DNA of 64,000 nucleotides from NCBI RefSeq assembly GCF_000374125.1, contig NZ_KB893625.1, positions 840,945-904,944 on the forward strand, in the 5' to 3' direction. The notes beneath the pieces were generated by a model. It saw nothing but the letters and a program-made list of their open reading frames with translations, ran no database searches and was not told the origin of the DNA. The position numbers and the translations under genes were made by a program. The stretch is from Niabella aurantiaca DSM 17617. GTDB taxonomy: Bacteria; Bacteroidota; Bacteroidia; Chitinophagales; Chitinophagaceae. Below are positions 1-8,643 of this stretch, one piece after another (position 1 is the first letter of the stretch; every line of letters starts with the position of its first letter).

Positions 1-69
1 TCGCTCAGGATTTGCAGCTTCAATCGTTATTTTGTTAGGATCCCAAACTTTAATAAAGAAAAGATATAT

Positions 70-1932
70 TTAAAACATAAGAGAAACGGGCCTCCGTTTA
101 TGAAGTTCAGGCGGAGAGCTCTTTAATGGGGATGCAGCTGAAAATCGTTTTAACGGTCCCGGATAGCATGTTGCGGCGATCTTTACCTGTGGGGTCTTTA
201 GGATCAATGCCCTGAAATCAGCGGTAATACCTGCATCGGGCTTCCGGGTAATCAGGGACACCTTATGGGGTCCGGGGGCGATTTTTATCGCCCCCCATTG
301 GAGTTGACACCATTGGCGCTCATATACTTCTTTACGTTTTACCCGGTCGGGACTAGCGATAAAAGGCGGGTTGCAAATGGTACAAAGCGAATGCGTAAGA
401 ATGGCTGAATCGTCTATCTGTAACGCTATTTCTGTTCCGTTGGGAGAGCCCGAAACCGCGTAGTCTATAAGAACGGAGAAGGATTTTTCTGTGTTTGCAA
501 TAACCTTCCAGGAGATCGTATCCATGCCGGTACCCCAGTTTGTCAGCCAGTCATGCGCCCACCCATGACCTTCTTTGTATTTAGGCCCCCCCGAAAAAAC
601 GGCCTCATAAGCGGGTAGCTCAACCCTGTCACCATAGAGGGGAACAGGCCGTTGCATATTGAAGTTTTTGGAGCAATCCCTGAACCAGGCAAGGTAATCC
701 TTTTTTAGTGTCTCCGTGATCTGCGGAAATTGACGGGAAATTTCTTCCTTTTGTGAAGGATCCTTTACCAGGTCATATAGCTCCGTTCCGTTTTTTTTGT
801 AGATCAGGGCATAGGTATTGTTCCGCACCGAGCCGGTTGCCTTGCTCAGTGTGCTGTCATGACGGCCGGAAGACCGTGATAGTACCCAGGAGTAAATATT
901 CCTGTTTTCAGATATTTTTTTCCCGGAAAGTAAGCCGGCCCGGCTGATCCCGTCTATGGAGGAATCGCTGTTTATTTTTAATCTGCAGAGATCCCTGAGT
1001 GTTGGAAAGAGGTCAATATGCTGGGAAAGATCGGCAACCTGTAATCCGCCTTTGATATGTCCTTTCCAGGTTACAAAACAGGGCACTTTGATGCCCCCCT
1101 CATATACAGAGCCTTTGATGTCCCGCAGTATTCCGTTGTAGCGATGCCCGTTGGGGCCGTTGTCGCTGAGAAAGATAACAATCGTGTTTTTATCAAGCCC
1201 GGTTTTTTTTAACATATGGGTGATCCGGCCGATATTATCGTCAACAGATGCACACATGCCATAGATGCCGGCCAGCTCGTCGGAAAGTCCTTTCTCTTTG
1301 TATCGTTTAAAATACCGGTCCGGTACCTGAACGGGCGTGTGGGGGGCATTATAGGCCAGGTAACAAAAAAAAGGCCGACCTGCTTTTTGCATAAATTGAA
1401 GAGCCCTGTCAGTGAGTACGTCGGTAATATAGCCGCTGTCTGTTTCAAAGTCCTGGTTATGCTGGTAACGGGTATTGAAGTAGTTGCTCCAGTGCCCGGC
1501 ACAGAATCCGAAAAATTCCTGAAAACCCTGACCGTTGGGATCATTGGGATAGTGGGATCCGTTGTGCCATTTACCAAAACAGGCGGTGCGGTAGCCATTA
1601 CTTGCAAAGAGCTCGGCCAGTGTATTTTCACCGGTGTTCATAATTTCCAGCCCGTTTGAAACGGAGGCGACTCCTGTCCGGAGGTGATGCCTTCCGGTGA
1701 GCAGGCTGGCCCGGGTGGGCGCACAGAGCGGACTTACGTAAAAATTGGTAAAGCTGGCACCTGTCTCTTTGAGCTGATCGATATGGGGTGTTGTAAGTAC
1801 CGGGTTCCCGGAACCGGAAAAATCGCCCCAGCCCTGATCGTCTGTCAGGATCAATAACACATTGGGATACTGGGCATTAGCTTCTCCGGCTGCGAAAAAA
1901 AATAAATGAAACAATAAGAACAATCTGAACAT
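70..1932 (-). CDS. secreted type I sulfatase (formylglycine-dependent), 620 aa
   Basis: Hydrolyses sulfate esters, probably on a glycan in the periplasm. A signal peptide (residues 1-20, ending EANA before QYP) is followed by the alkaline-phosphatase-like sulfatase fold. Visible active-site parts are LTDDQG (D31, D32, metal), CAPTR (C70, the residue converted to formylglycine, and R74), GKWH (K121, H123), and a later FLSDNG metal motif. The C-terminal third, after the DPSQKEE segment, extends beyond a minimal sulfatase and looks like a beta-rich accessory region. It is transcribed away from the FecR/SusC locus, so it has its own promoter in the 190-bp divergent gap; no strong promoter was recognised there. 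The maturation enzyme (FGE or anSME) is not in the window. The exact SulfAtlas subfamily was not determined. Confidence 0.93.
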   Translation of the reverse strand: MFRLFLLFHLFFFAAGEANAQYPNVLLILTDDQGWGDFSGSGNPVLTTPHIDQLKETGASFTNFYVSPLCAPTRASLLTGRHHLRTGVASVSNGLEIMNTGENTLAELFASNGYRTACFGKWHNGSHYPNDPNGQGFQEFFGFCAGHWSNYFNTRYQHNQDFETDSGYITDVLTDRALQFMQKAGRPFFCYLAYNAPHTPVQVPDRYFKRYKEKGLSDELAGIYGMCASVDDNIGRITHMLKKTGLDKNTIVIFLSDNGPNGHRYNGILRDIKGSVYEGGIKVPCFVTWKGHIKGGLQVADLSQHIDLFPTLRDLCRLKINSDSSIDGISRAGLLSGKKISENRNIYSWVLSRSSGRHDSTLSKATGSVRNNTYALIYKKNGTELYDLVKDPSQKEEISRQFPQITETLKKDYLAWFRDCSKNFNMQRPVPLYGDRVELPAYEAVFSGGPKYKEGHGWAHDWLTNWGTGMDTISWKVIANTEKSFSVLIDYAVSGSPNGTEIALQIDDSAILTHSLCTICNPPFIASPDRVKRKEVYERQWCQLQWGAIKIAPGPHKVSLITRKPDAGITADFRALILKTPQVKIAATCYPGPLKRFSAASPLKSSPPELHKRRPVSLMF

Positions 1933-2080
1933 CGCTATTGGTTTGATTTTAAAATAAGGCTATCAATTCTTAATTCTGTATAACTCTTCCCTTAGGCCCT
2001 TAACCCCGTAAGAGCAGTTGTTTTTCAATAAATACCATAATATTCCCCCGAACGTTAAATTTATTCGCTCCCAGATGGTA

Positions 2081-2108
2081 TTGAAACGCCGGTCCGGTCT
2101 CTATTTTG
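2081..2108 (+). promoter_or_regulatory. possible promoter of the FecR/SusC operon
   Basis: TTG at 2081-2083, an 18-bp spacer and TATTTTG at 2102-2108 resemble the Bacteroidota TTTG-N19-TAnnTTTG promoter, but the -7 box is one base short of consensus. It would give a very short leader before the ATG at 2124. Weak call. Confidence 0.25.
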
Positions 2109-2123
2109 GAGACAAGTGAATTT

Positions 2124-3194
2124 ATGAACAAGGACTATCGGCATAGTACCATTGAGGATCTTATCTGGGATGAGGGTTTCAGGAGCTGGGTATTGCACCC
2201 CGATCCGGAAAGGGACCAGTACTGGGAATCCTGGCTGGCAGAGCACCCTGAGAAGAAGGAGCTGGCAGCATGCGCGGCGGAGGTCGTAAAGGCCTTGAAA
2301 ACAGATGCCCCGGGTTATGAGCATGCAGACCGGCAGGCGCCGGTCGACGAGCTGTTCCGGCGTTTGAACAGAGGGCGCCAGGCCGGGGGGATGCTTAAAA
2401 AGCTGCACCCTGCTTTGGGATGGGTTGCAGCGGCGGCTGTTATACTGGTGGTGGGTATATTGCTGATCACAACAAACAGGAAGAGCCTGCTGAATATTGC
2501 ACAGGTGGGTCATGCAGACAGCCTGGTTACATTTTATAACAGCACCAATAATACCCAGCTGATCACGCTGCCGGACAACAGTAAGATAAGCCTGGATAAA
2601 AATTCGGGGATCCGGATCAGTACGCTTTTTAAAACGTTGAAAGAACGGAAAGTGTATTTAACGGGGAACGCTTTTTTTGACGTGGCAAAGGATAAAACCC
2701 GCCCCTTCTATGTGTATACAGGCAATATTACGATAAGAGTGGTGGGCACCTCCTTTAAAGTGCTTTCCAATCATACAACGGGCAAGGTATCGGTGGATGT
2801 GCTTTCGGGGGTTGTAAAAGTATCTTCGTTAACCGAGAAGGGGCCTACCAAAAAGGTAGAAGAAGTAACGCTTACCCGGAATCAGCGGGTGGCCATCGAA
2901 AAAGCAAAGGAACCGGATGTGGGAATTGTGGAAAACCCGGTAGTGTCGGAGAATGAATTTATCAGCTTTAACTATGATGAAACACCCGTTTATACCATAC
3001 TTGCCGACCTGGAACGGGGGTACGGGGTAAAAATACTTTACAATAAAGATGAAGTGCCCAATAAGGCTTTTAGCGGAAATATAGAAGGAAAGAGCCTGTC
3101 GGAGAAACTATTCATCCTCTGCAAAACGCTCGGTTATAAATACAGGATCGCAGACGGCAGCATCCTGGTGTTCTCAGGCAACGGCGAGCGTTAA
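2124..3194 (+). CDS. FecR-family anti-sigma factor (orphan)
   Basis: Inner-membrane anti-sigma factor that normally relays a signal from an outer-membrane SusC/FecA-type receptor to an ECF sigma factor. A cytoplasmic N-terminal region of about 95 residues is followed by one transmembrane helix (LGWVAAAAVILVVGILLI), then a periplasmic FecR domain (LPDNSKISLDKNSGIRI to VLSGVVKVSS) and a C-terminal STN-interacting DUF4974 region (FNYDETPVYTILADLERGYG). A TTG codon lies six codons upstream (2106); the ATG at 2124 gives MNKDYRH and is the better start. It sits 30 bp before an STN-bearing SusC, the expected partner. Unusually, no ECF sigma-factor gene precedes it: upstream is a divergent sulfatase. 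The sigma factor must be encoded elsewhere, or has been lost. Confidence 0.9.
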   Translation: MNKDYRHSTIEDLIWDEGFRSWVLHPDPERDQYWESWLAEHPEKKELAACAAEVVKALKTDAPGYEHADRQAPVDELFRRLNRGRQAGGMLKKLHPALGWVAAAAVILVVGILLITTNRKSLLNIAQVGHADSLVTFYNSTNNTQLITLPDNSKISLDKNSGIRISTLFKTLKERKVYLTGNAFFDVAKDKTRPFYVYTGNITIRVVGTSFKVLSNHTTGKVSVDVLSGVVKVSSLTEKGPTKKVEEVTLTRNQRVAIEKAKEPDVGIVENPVVSENEFISFNYDETPVYTILADLERGYGVKILYNKDEVPNKAFSGNIEGKSLSEKLFILCKTLGYKYRIADGSILVFSGNGER

Positions 3195-3224
3195 CACAAT
3201 CATACACATACAAACAGGCTTGAT

Positions 3225-6200
3225 ATGAATACCAGAACACAGTATTTTATTTTTGGGATTGTCTTGTTTTTATTCCTGGTATTACCGGGCGGAAGGGTTT
3301 GTGGCCAGGCCAGTCTTATGGAGCGTAAAATAACCCTGGTGGTCAAAAATGAAAGCCTGAAGAAAGTATTGGGTTATATAGAAAAAAAACTGTCCATACG
3401 GTTTACCTACAGCAACAGCGAGGTAGATGTAAGGAAGGTGCTGACACTGGAAATGGTAAACAAACCCCTGGATGCCGTGTTGAAGAGCATTGCAGATAAA
3501 ACAGGGGTGGCTTATGAGCTGGTGAATGATGTGATTATATTGCGGAAAGCGAAAAGCCCCGAGCCGTCGCGGAACAGTGTAATGATCACCGGGAAGGTTG
3601 TGGATGAGAACGGGGCCGCAGTGGCCGGCGCCACGGTTGCAGAAAAGGGAACCTCAATGGCCACTTCAGCCGCTGCAGACGGTAACTTCAGCTTAAATGT
3701 AACGGACTATAATGCTACCGTCGAAGTAAGTAATATCGGGTTTATGAACGCATCTGTGCCGCTGGAAGGGCAGAAAAGCCTGACGGTTGCATTACAGGCG
3801 GATGACCGCTCGATGGACAACGTAGTTGTGGTAGGGTATGGCTCCCAGAAAAAAAGCGTGGTTACCGGCGCCATTTCGAGCATTAAGGCCAGGGATATTT
3901 CGAACCAGCAGGTAACAAGGGTAGAGCAGGCCCTTCAGGGAAGAACGTCGGGATTAACCATAGCCTCTTCATCCGGGTCGCCCGGGGCGGCCGCCACTGT
4001 TCGGGTACGGGGCGCTACTTCCCTTAGTGACGGGGCTAGTAACCCGCTGTATGTGGTGGATGGCACCGTGATCCCCGGAAGCAACATCGATTACCTCAGT
4101 ACCGGTGATATCGAATCCATAGAAGTCCTGAAAGACGCAGCTTCAGCAGCGATTTATGGAGCGCGGTCCTCTGCGGGCGTCATCCTGGTAACTACAAAAA
4201 AAGGAAAAGCCGGAGGCCTGGTAACCAATTACAATAACTACCTGGGCCTTCAGCGCCCCGCAAAAAGACTAAACATGCTGAACGCCACCGAATACGGAAA
4301 AATGCTCAACGAACAATCTTTGAACTCTGGGGGGAAGGTGATATTTGCAAATCCGGACAGTTTGGGCGCCGGTACTAATTGGCAGGATCAGATCTTTAAC
4401 AACCATGCATTTATCCAAAGCCATGAGCTGAATCTTAGTGGCGGCGGCGATAGGTCTACTTTCTTTTCCTCTTTCAGCTATTTCGATCAGCAGGGCATCA
4501 TCACCACCAGTATATCAAGCTATCAACGCTATTCATTAAGACTTAATTCTACGCATAGGATCCGCAAATGGCTCTCATTGGGGCAGAATCTGGGCTTTTC
4601 GCATACAAAATCCAAGGGAGTGGCTTTCAGCGCCAATACGGAATTCAACAGCCCGATGAGTGCAGCGATCAATTTAGATCCGGTTACCCCTGTACTGGTT
4701 ACTGATGAATCATCCCTTACAAGACCACCCTATTCAACGCAACCTGATATTATTAAAGATAAAAACGGGCGGCCCTATGGTATTTCATCATTGGTATCCA
4801 CTCAATTCACCAACCCCGTTGCGTATGTGAAGACCCGGGAAGGAAATTATGACTGGAGCGATGACCTGGTAGGCAACCTGTTTCTTGAGATGGAGCCTTT
4901 AAAAGGAATTAAGCTCCGATCCAACATCGGCACCAAACTCAGTTATTCGGGGAGTGAGGTCTTTACCCCAAAATTTTATCTTGCGGCGAATCAGATCAAC
5001 ACGGCTAATATATTTACCCGCATCCGCGATAAAATTTTTAATTGGAACCTTGAAAATACCCTCTCTTTTAATCGCCGGTTCGGGGCGCATGATCTTACAC
5101 TTTTATTGGGTCAGGGCGCTTACCTGGATAATAATGCGAGCGGGTTAACGGTAACTTATGCGGGTATACCAGCCACAAATTTTAAAGATGCTACCATGAA
5201 CTATAATGTGGCGGCTGATCAAAAAACAGCCTCGGGTTTTGAAGGGATCCTGCATAAAGTAAATTCCTTATTTGCGCGGGGGCTCTACAGTTATAACGAC
5301 AAATACCTGTTCACCGGTATTATAAGAAGAGACGGGTCGTCCCGTTTTGGTCCCAACAAAAAGTTTGGATATTTTCCTTCTGCTTCTTTAGGATGGGTAC
5401 TGAGCAAAGAACCGTTTTTCAATGTGCCGCAGTTTGGTTTTTTAAAACTCAGGGCTTCTTATGGGGTTACCGGAAATGACGTACTGGGTGATCTGCGTTA
5501 TGCAGCTACCGTTTCTGGCGGAAGAAATTATGTGTTCGGGAATGATAGCTACCTGGTGGGCTACAGCCCTGATGCTCCGGCCAATGCAGACCTTCAATGG
5601 GAGGAGACCAGTCAGCTTAACCTCGGTTTTGACGCCCGTATCTTTACACATATAAGCCTGACCGTTGATGGGTTTCGTAAAGAAACAAAGGGCATCCTGA
5701 TGCCGGTTGAGTTTCCGGCATACGTGGGGGCCACCGGAACAGGCTACGCCAATATCGGGAATATGGAGAATAAAGGAGTAGAGCTGGAGCTGGGATACAA
5801 CAATGATTTTAATGGGTTTAAAGTAGATGTGAACGGTAATGTTTCTTACCTGCAGAATCGGGTCACTTTTCTTGGAGATGGAAAGCGCTATACAGAGGAT
5901 GGCACATCGCGGCTGACCAGCAGCGCGTATCCGCTTACCCGGATCGCAACTGGTCATGCTATCAATTCATTTTATGGATTTAAAACAAACGGAATTTTTC
6001 AGAATCAGGCGGAAGTGGAAGCGTATACCGGCCCCAAGGGGAAGATCCAACCCAATGCCCGGCCTGGTGATTTCAGGTGGGCAGATCTGGATCATGACGG
6101 GACCATTACGGAAGCGGATCGCACTTTTATCGGCGATCCCACACCCAACTGGTCTTTTGGCGCTACCGTTAATGCAGGCTGGAAAGACTTTGACCTGCTG

Positions 6201-6626
6201 ATCTTCGGGCAGGGTGTAGCGGGCAACCAGATCTTCCAGGGATTGAGAAGGCATGATGTGCTGCCGAATGCTAACTGGCAAACAACCGTGTATCAGCGTT
6301 GGCACGGGGAAGGAACTTCAAACAGCTATCCGCGTCTGACTAATAACGATACGAATAAAAATCTGTCATATCCATCAGTATTCTATCTGGAAAATGGCAG
6401 CTATTTCAGGATAAAAACATTGCAGCTGGGATACAATCTCAGCTCTTCCGGGCTGAATGGTATCGGTATCAATAAACTACGCCTGTACGTAAGTGGAAGT
6501 AACCTGGTAACGGTTACAAAGTACAGCGGTTATGATCCCGAAATAGGCGGAAACAGCTATGGTATTGACAGGGGAGTGTATCCCCAGGCAAAATCCTTCC
6601 TGATCGGATTAAATGTATCATTTTAA
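3225..6626 (+). CDS. SusC/RagA TonB-dependent outer-membrane transporter with STN domain
   Basis: Outer-membrane importer of glycan fragments, paired with the SusD encoded 5 bp downstream. Order of parts: signal peptide (about residues 1-28), STN domain (about 33-105, from KITLVVKNESLKKVLGYIEK), CarboxypepD_reg-like domain (about 118-195, GKVVDENGAAVAGATV), TonB box (NVVVVGYGSQKKS), plug (ALQGRTSGLTI, DGTVIPGSNID, EVLKDAASAAIYGARS), then a large beta-barrel ending in aromatic LIGLNVSF. 1133 aa is normal for STN-type SusC. The STN domain is the surface that talks to the FecR encoded just upstream, so transcription is probably induced by substrate through an ECF sigma factor. The other two SusC proteins in this window lack an STN domain. 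Confidence 0.96.
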   Translation: MNTRTQYFIFGIVLFLFLVLPGGRVCGQASLMERKITLVVKNESLKKVLGYIEKKLSIRFTYSNSEVDVRKVLTLEMVNKPLDAVLKSIADKTGVAYELVNDVIILRKAKSPEPSRNSVMITGKVVDENGAAVAGATVAEKGTSMATSAAADGNFSLNVTDYNATVEVSNIGFMNASVPLEGQKSLTVALQADDRSMDNVVVVGYGSQKKSVVTGAISSIKARDISNQQVTRVEQALQGRTSGLTIASSSGSPGAAATVRVRGATSLSDGASNPLYVVDGTVIPGSNIDYLSTGDIESIEVLKDAASAAIYGARSSAGVILVTTKKGKAGGLVTNYNNYLGLQRPAKRLNMLNATEYGKMLNEQSLNSGGKVIFANPDSLGAGTNWQDQIFNNHAFIQSHELNLSGGGDRSTFFSSFSYFDQQGIITTSISSYQRYSLRLNSTHRIRKWLSLGQNLGFSHTKSKGVAFSANTEFNSPMSAAINLDPVTPVLVTDESSLTRPPYSTQPDIIKDKNGRPYGISSLVSTQFTNPVAYVKTREGNYDWSDDLVGNLFLEMEPLKGIKLRSNIGTKLSYSGSEVFTPKFYLAANQINTANIFTRIRDKIFNWNLENTLSFNRRFGAHDLTLLLGQGAYLDNNASGLTVTYAGIPATNFKDATMNYNVAADQKTASGFEGILHKVNSLFARGLYSYNDKYLFTGIIRRDGSSRFGPNKKFGYFPSASLGWVLSKEPFFNVPQFGFLKLRASYGVTGNDVLGDLRYAATVSGGRNYVFGNDSYLVGYSPDAPANADLQWEETSQLNLGFDARIFTHISLTVDGFRKETKGILMPVEFPAYVGATGTGYANIGNMENKGVELELGYNNDFNGFKVDVNGNVSYLQNRVTFLGDGKRYTEDGTSRLTSSAYPLTRIATGHAINSFYGFKTNGIFQNQAEVEAYTGPKGKIQPNARPGDFRWADLDHDGTITEADRTFIGDPTPNWSFGATVNAGWKDFDLLIFGQGVAGNQIFQGLRRHDVLPNANWQTTVYQRWHGEGTSNSYPRLTNNDTNKNLSYPSVFYLENGSYFRIKTLQLGYNLSSSGLNGIGINKLRLYVSGSNLVTVTKYSGYDPEIGGNSYGIDRGVYPQAKSFLIGLNVSF

Positions 6627-6637
6627 ACGCTATGGTT

Positions 6638-8155
6638 ATGAAACGGATCAATATGTTCAAGCTGTTTGCTGTATTTTCGTTGGCGGTAGCTGCTTCCTGC
6701 AACAAGAGCTTCCTCGATGTGGACCCTAAGGCTATCCAGCTGGAGTCGGAATTTTATAAAACATCGGATCAGCTCTTATCGGGTCTTATAGCGGCATATG
6801 ATCCTGTTTCCTGGGAGGGGACTGCACCCTCATCCTACGCCAGCTTTATTTTTTTTGTTGCTGCCGGAGACGAATGTTATTCCGGCGGAAGCACGGCAAC
6901 GGATATACCGCAGTTGCAAGCTATGAACAATTATACGTTGGATGCGGCAACCGGCCCCCAGCTCAATTTCTGGCAGCAATACTATACTGGCGTAGCCCGC
7001 TGCAATGTATTTATCAATAACGCTTCAAAGACGATAGACGGTGTACCGGATGCAGTCCGGAACCGGTATCTTGCAGAAGCAAAGATTTTAAGGGCCTATT
7101 ATTATTTTACGCTGGTAAAAATGTTCGGGCGTATTCCTTTATATACGGTCCCGCTTGAAAAAAGTACAATTTATACCGTTAGCCAGGTTCCTCCTGAAAC
7201 CGTATATGCACAGGTGGAAAAAGACCTCAAAGAAGCCATTGCAGAAACCAGCCTGCCGGATAAAGTACCGGCAGCCACAGAAGGCGGACGGTTTACCAGG
7301 GGAACAGCAAAAGCCTTGCTGGGAAAAGTGTACCTCTATGAAAAAAAATGGAGTGACGCAGCACAGGCGCTTTCGGAGGTGAACGGAACACCGGAAGCCG
7401 CAAATATTTATGGGTACAAACTGTTGGAGAACTATTCCGATATCTTCAGGCCCGACAATGAATTTAATGCGGAGGCCATTCTGGAGATCTGCCATACGGC
7501 CAAGGCTGGCTCGCGGGCCGGGGGACCCATTTCATCGATCGAGGGGATGATGACCTCGCTTTATGTAGGACCCCGCACCTATAACGGTCCCGTTTATACT
7601 TTCGGCTGGGGCGTATGCCCCATCATACCGGCGTTTTACGAGTTCATGCGTGCCGACCCGCGGTATAGGGCTACCATCGCCAACATTGATAGCCTGGTTG
7701 CCTTAAAACAGGCGTCATATGTACCTGGTTACCTGAATACGGGGAAATTTATACAAAAGTTTGCCCCCTTAAAGCAATTCCGGCCAACAGGAATTCCGGC
7801 GGCCCAGCTGAATTATCCTCAGAATTATATAGAAATACGGTTGGCAGATACCTACCTTATGGAAGCGGAAGCATTGCTGCAGAGCGGTGGCGATGCGGTA
7901 AGGGCGGCAACACTGCTCAATGCCGTCAGGGTCCGGGTGGGACTGCCTGCTGCGGCTGCCACGCTGGAGAATGTGTATAATGAGCGCCGGTTGGAACTGG
8001 CCACCGAGGGGCACAGGTGGTTCGACCTGGTACGAACCGGACAGGCCCCGTCCGTGCTGGCTTCCAAAGGTTTTAAAGCCAATAAAAACGAAGTATTGCC
8101 CATTCCGTTGTTTGAGTTGACCAATACGAAGCTGGTGCAAAATGCCGGTTATTGA
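6638..8155 (+). CDS. SusD/RagB surface glycan-binding lipoprotein
   Basis: Cell-surface lid of the SusCD transporter, binding substrate before import. The lipoprotein signal ends in VAASC (Cys about 21 counted from the ATG at 6638), followed by the typical SusD opening CNKSFLDVDPKA. TPR-like helical segments (YYFTLVKMFGRIPLY; GTAKALLGKVYLYEKKW) and the C-terminal NERRLELATEGHRWFDLVRTG motif identify the family. An in-frame ATG at 6632 is also possible. It follows SusC by a few bases and is surely cotranscribed. Length of about 505 aa is normal. A long gap with repeats follows before the first sulfatase of the group, so the latter may depend on read-through or on its own promoter. Confidence 0.95.
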   Translation: MKRINMFKLFAVFSLAVAASCNKSFLDVDPKAIQLESEFYKTSDQLLSGLIAAYDPVSWEGTAPSSYASFIFFVAAGDECYSGGSTATDIPQLQAMNNYTLDAATGPQLNFWQQYYTGVARCNVFINNASKTIDGVPDAVRNRYLAEAKILRAYYYFTLVKMFGRIPLYTVPLEKSTIYTVSQVPPETVYAQVEKDLKEAIAETSLPDKVPAATEGGRFTRGTAKALLGKVYLYEKKWSDAAQALSEVNGTPEAANIYGYKLLENYSDIFRPDNEFNAEAILEICHTAKAGSRAGGPISSIEGMMTSLYVGPRTYNGPVYTFGWGVCPIIPAFYEFMRADPRYRATIANIDSLVALKQASYVPGYLNTGKFIQKFAPLKQFRPTGIPAAQLNYPQNYIEIRLADTYLMEAEALLQSGGDAVRAATLLNAVRVRVGLPAAAATLENVYNERRLELATEGHRWFDLVRTGQAPSVLASKGFKANKNEVLPIPLFELTNTKLVQNAGY

Positions 8156-8274
8156 ATTTTAATTGCAAACAGTCATTTCAAATGGTTTGTGCGGATACCA
8201 TAGCCGTCTGGATTTTTACCTCGGTCTATTGTTATGTCAACGGTACTTTTTCAGTAGTGGATGTCAGGCTGATT

Positions 8275-8346
8275 GTCACGGTGAGCCTGTCGAACTGTTG
8301 ACGAAGCCACGTTTTTATTGTCCTTCGTCTTCCGATAGTTATCGGA
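8275..8346. repeat. intergenic palindromic (REP-like) repeat
   Basis: The 488-bp gap after SusD holds no convincing gene. It contains a tract beginning with CACGGTGAGCCTGTCGAAC, a string seen in many genomes as part of dispersed intergenic repeats, followed by a hairpin with arms TCCGATA (8331-8337) and TATCGGA (8340-8346) around GT. The flanks TTGTCCT and AGGACGACAA extend the pairing imperfectly to about 40 bp. Probably a REP/MITE-like element. Confidence 0.55.
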
Positions 8347-8417
8347 ACAGGACGACAAATATCCCGCAATTTTAAGGTCGGCATGACACTCGTATCAGCG
8401 GGTTCTATCTCCGGAAT

Positions 8418-8435
8418 GATCCGAATGTTCGGATC
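8418..8435. repeat. perfect 8-bp hairpin GATCCGAA/TTCGGATC
   Basis: Arms 8418-8425 and 8428-8435 are perfect reverse complements with a 2-base loop. There is no T-run on either side, so it is not an obvious intrinsic terminator. It lies in the same gene-free gap as the repeat at 8275-8346 and may belong to it or serve as an mRNA-stabilising hairpin. Nothing gene-like was seen in the rest of 8156-8643. Confidence 0.4.
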
Positions 8436-8643
8436 CGGAAGCTGAAAGAGGGATCGGGCCGGTGGTCGTCTGTATTTTGAATGGCAAGAGGCATTGCCTC
8501 GACCAATCATTAATTGCGTACTTCAGTTCGCAGTATTAGAGGAAACCACGGAACAGAGAGCCGTAGGCTCGGGCCATAAGTTAACGGCCCTGGCGTCCTC
8601 CCTGACCGGCAATGGCTATAATCATTAAACAACCCATAAATAA

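Noticed and set aside
1-69. Leftward reading VWDPNKITIEAANPER that looks coding
   Set aside because: The frame has no start codon before a stop within the window, and continues off the left edge; too short to call.
1209-1659. Open frames of 140-147 codons on both strands
   Set aside because: They lie entirely inside the sulfatase gene in other frames and show no domain or signal.
5442-5957. 171-codon antisense frame within SusC
   Set aside because: Shadow of a real gene; composition typical of antisense reading.
8163-8510. Small open frames in the gap after SusD
   Set aside because: They run across the repeat hairpins and have low-complexity, Arg/Cys-rich translations without homology.
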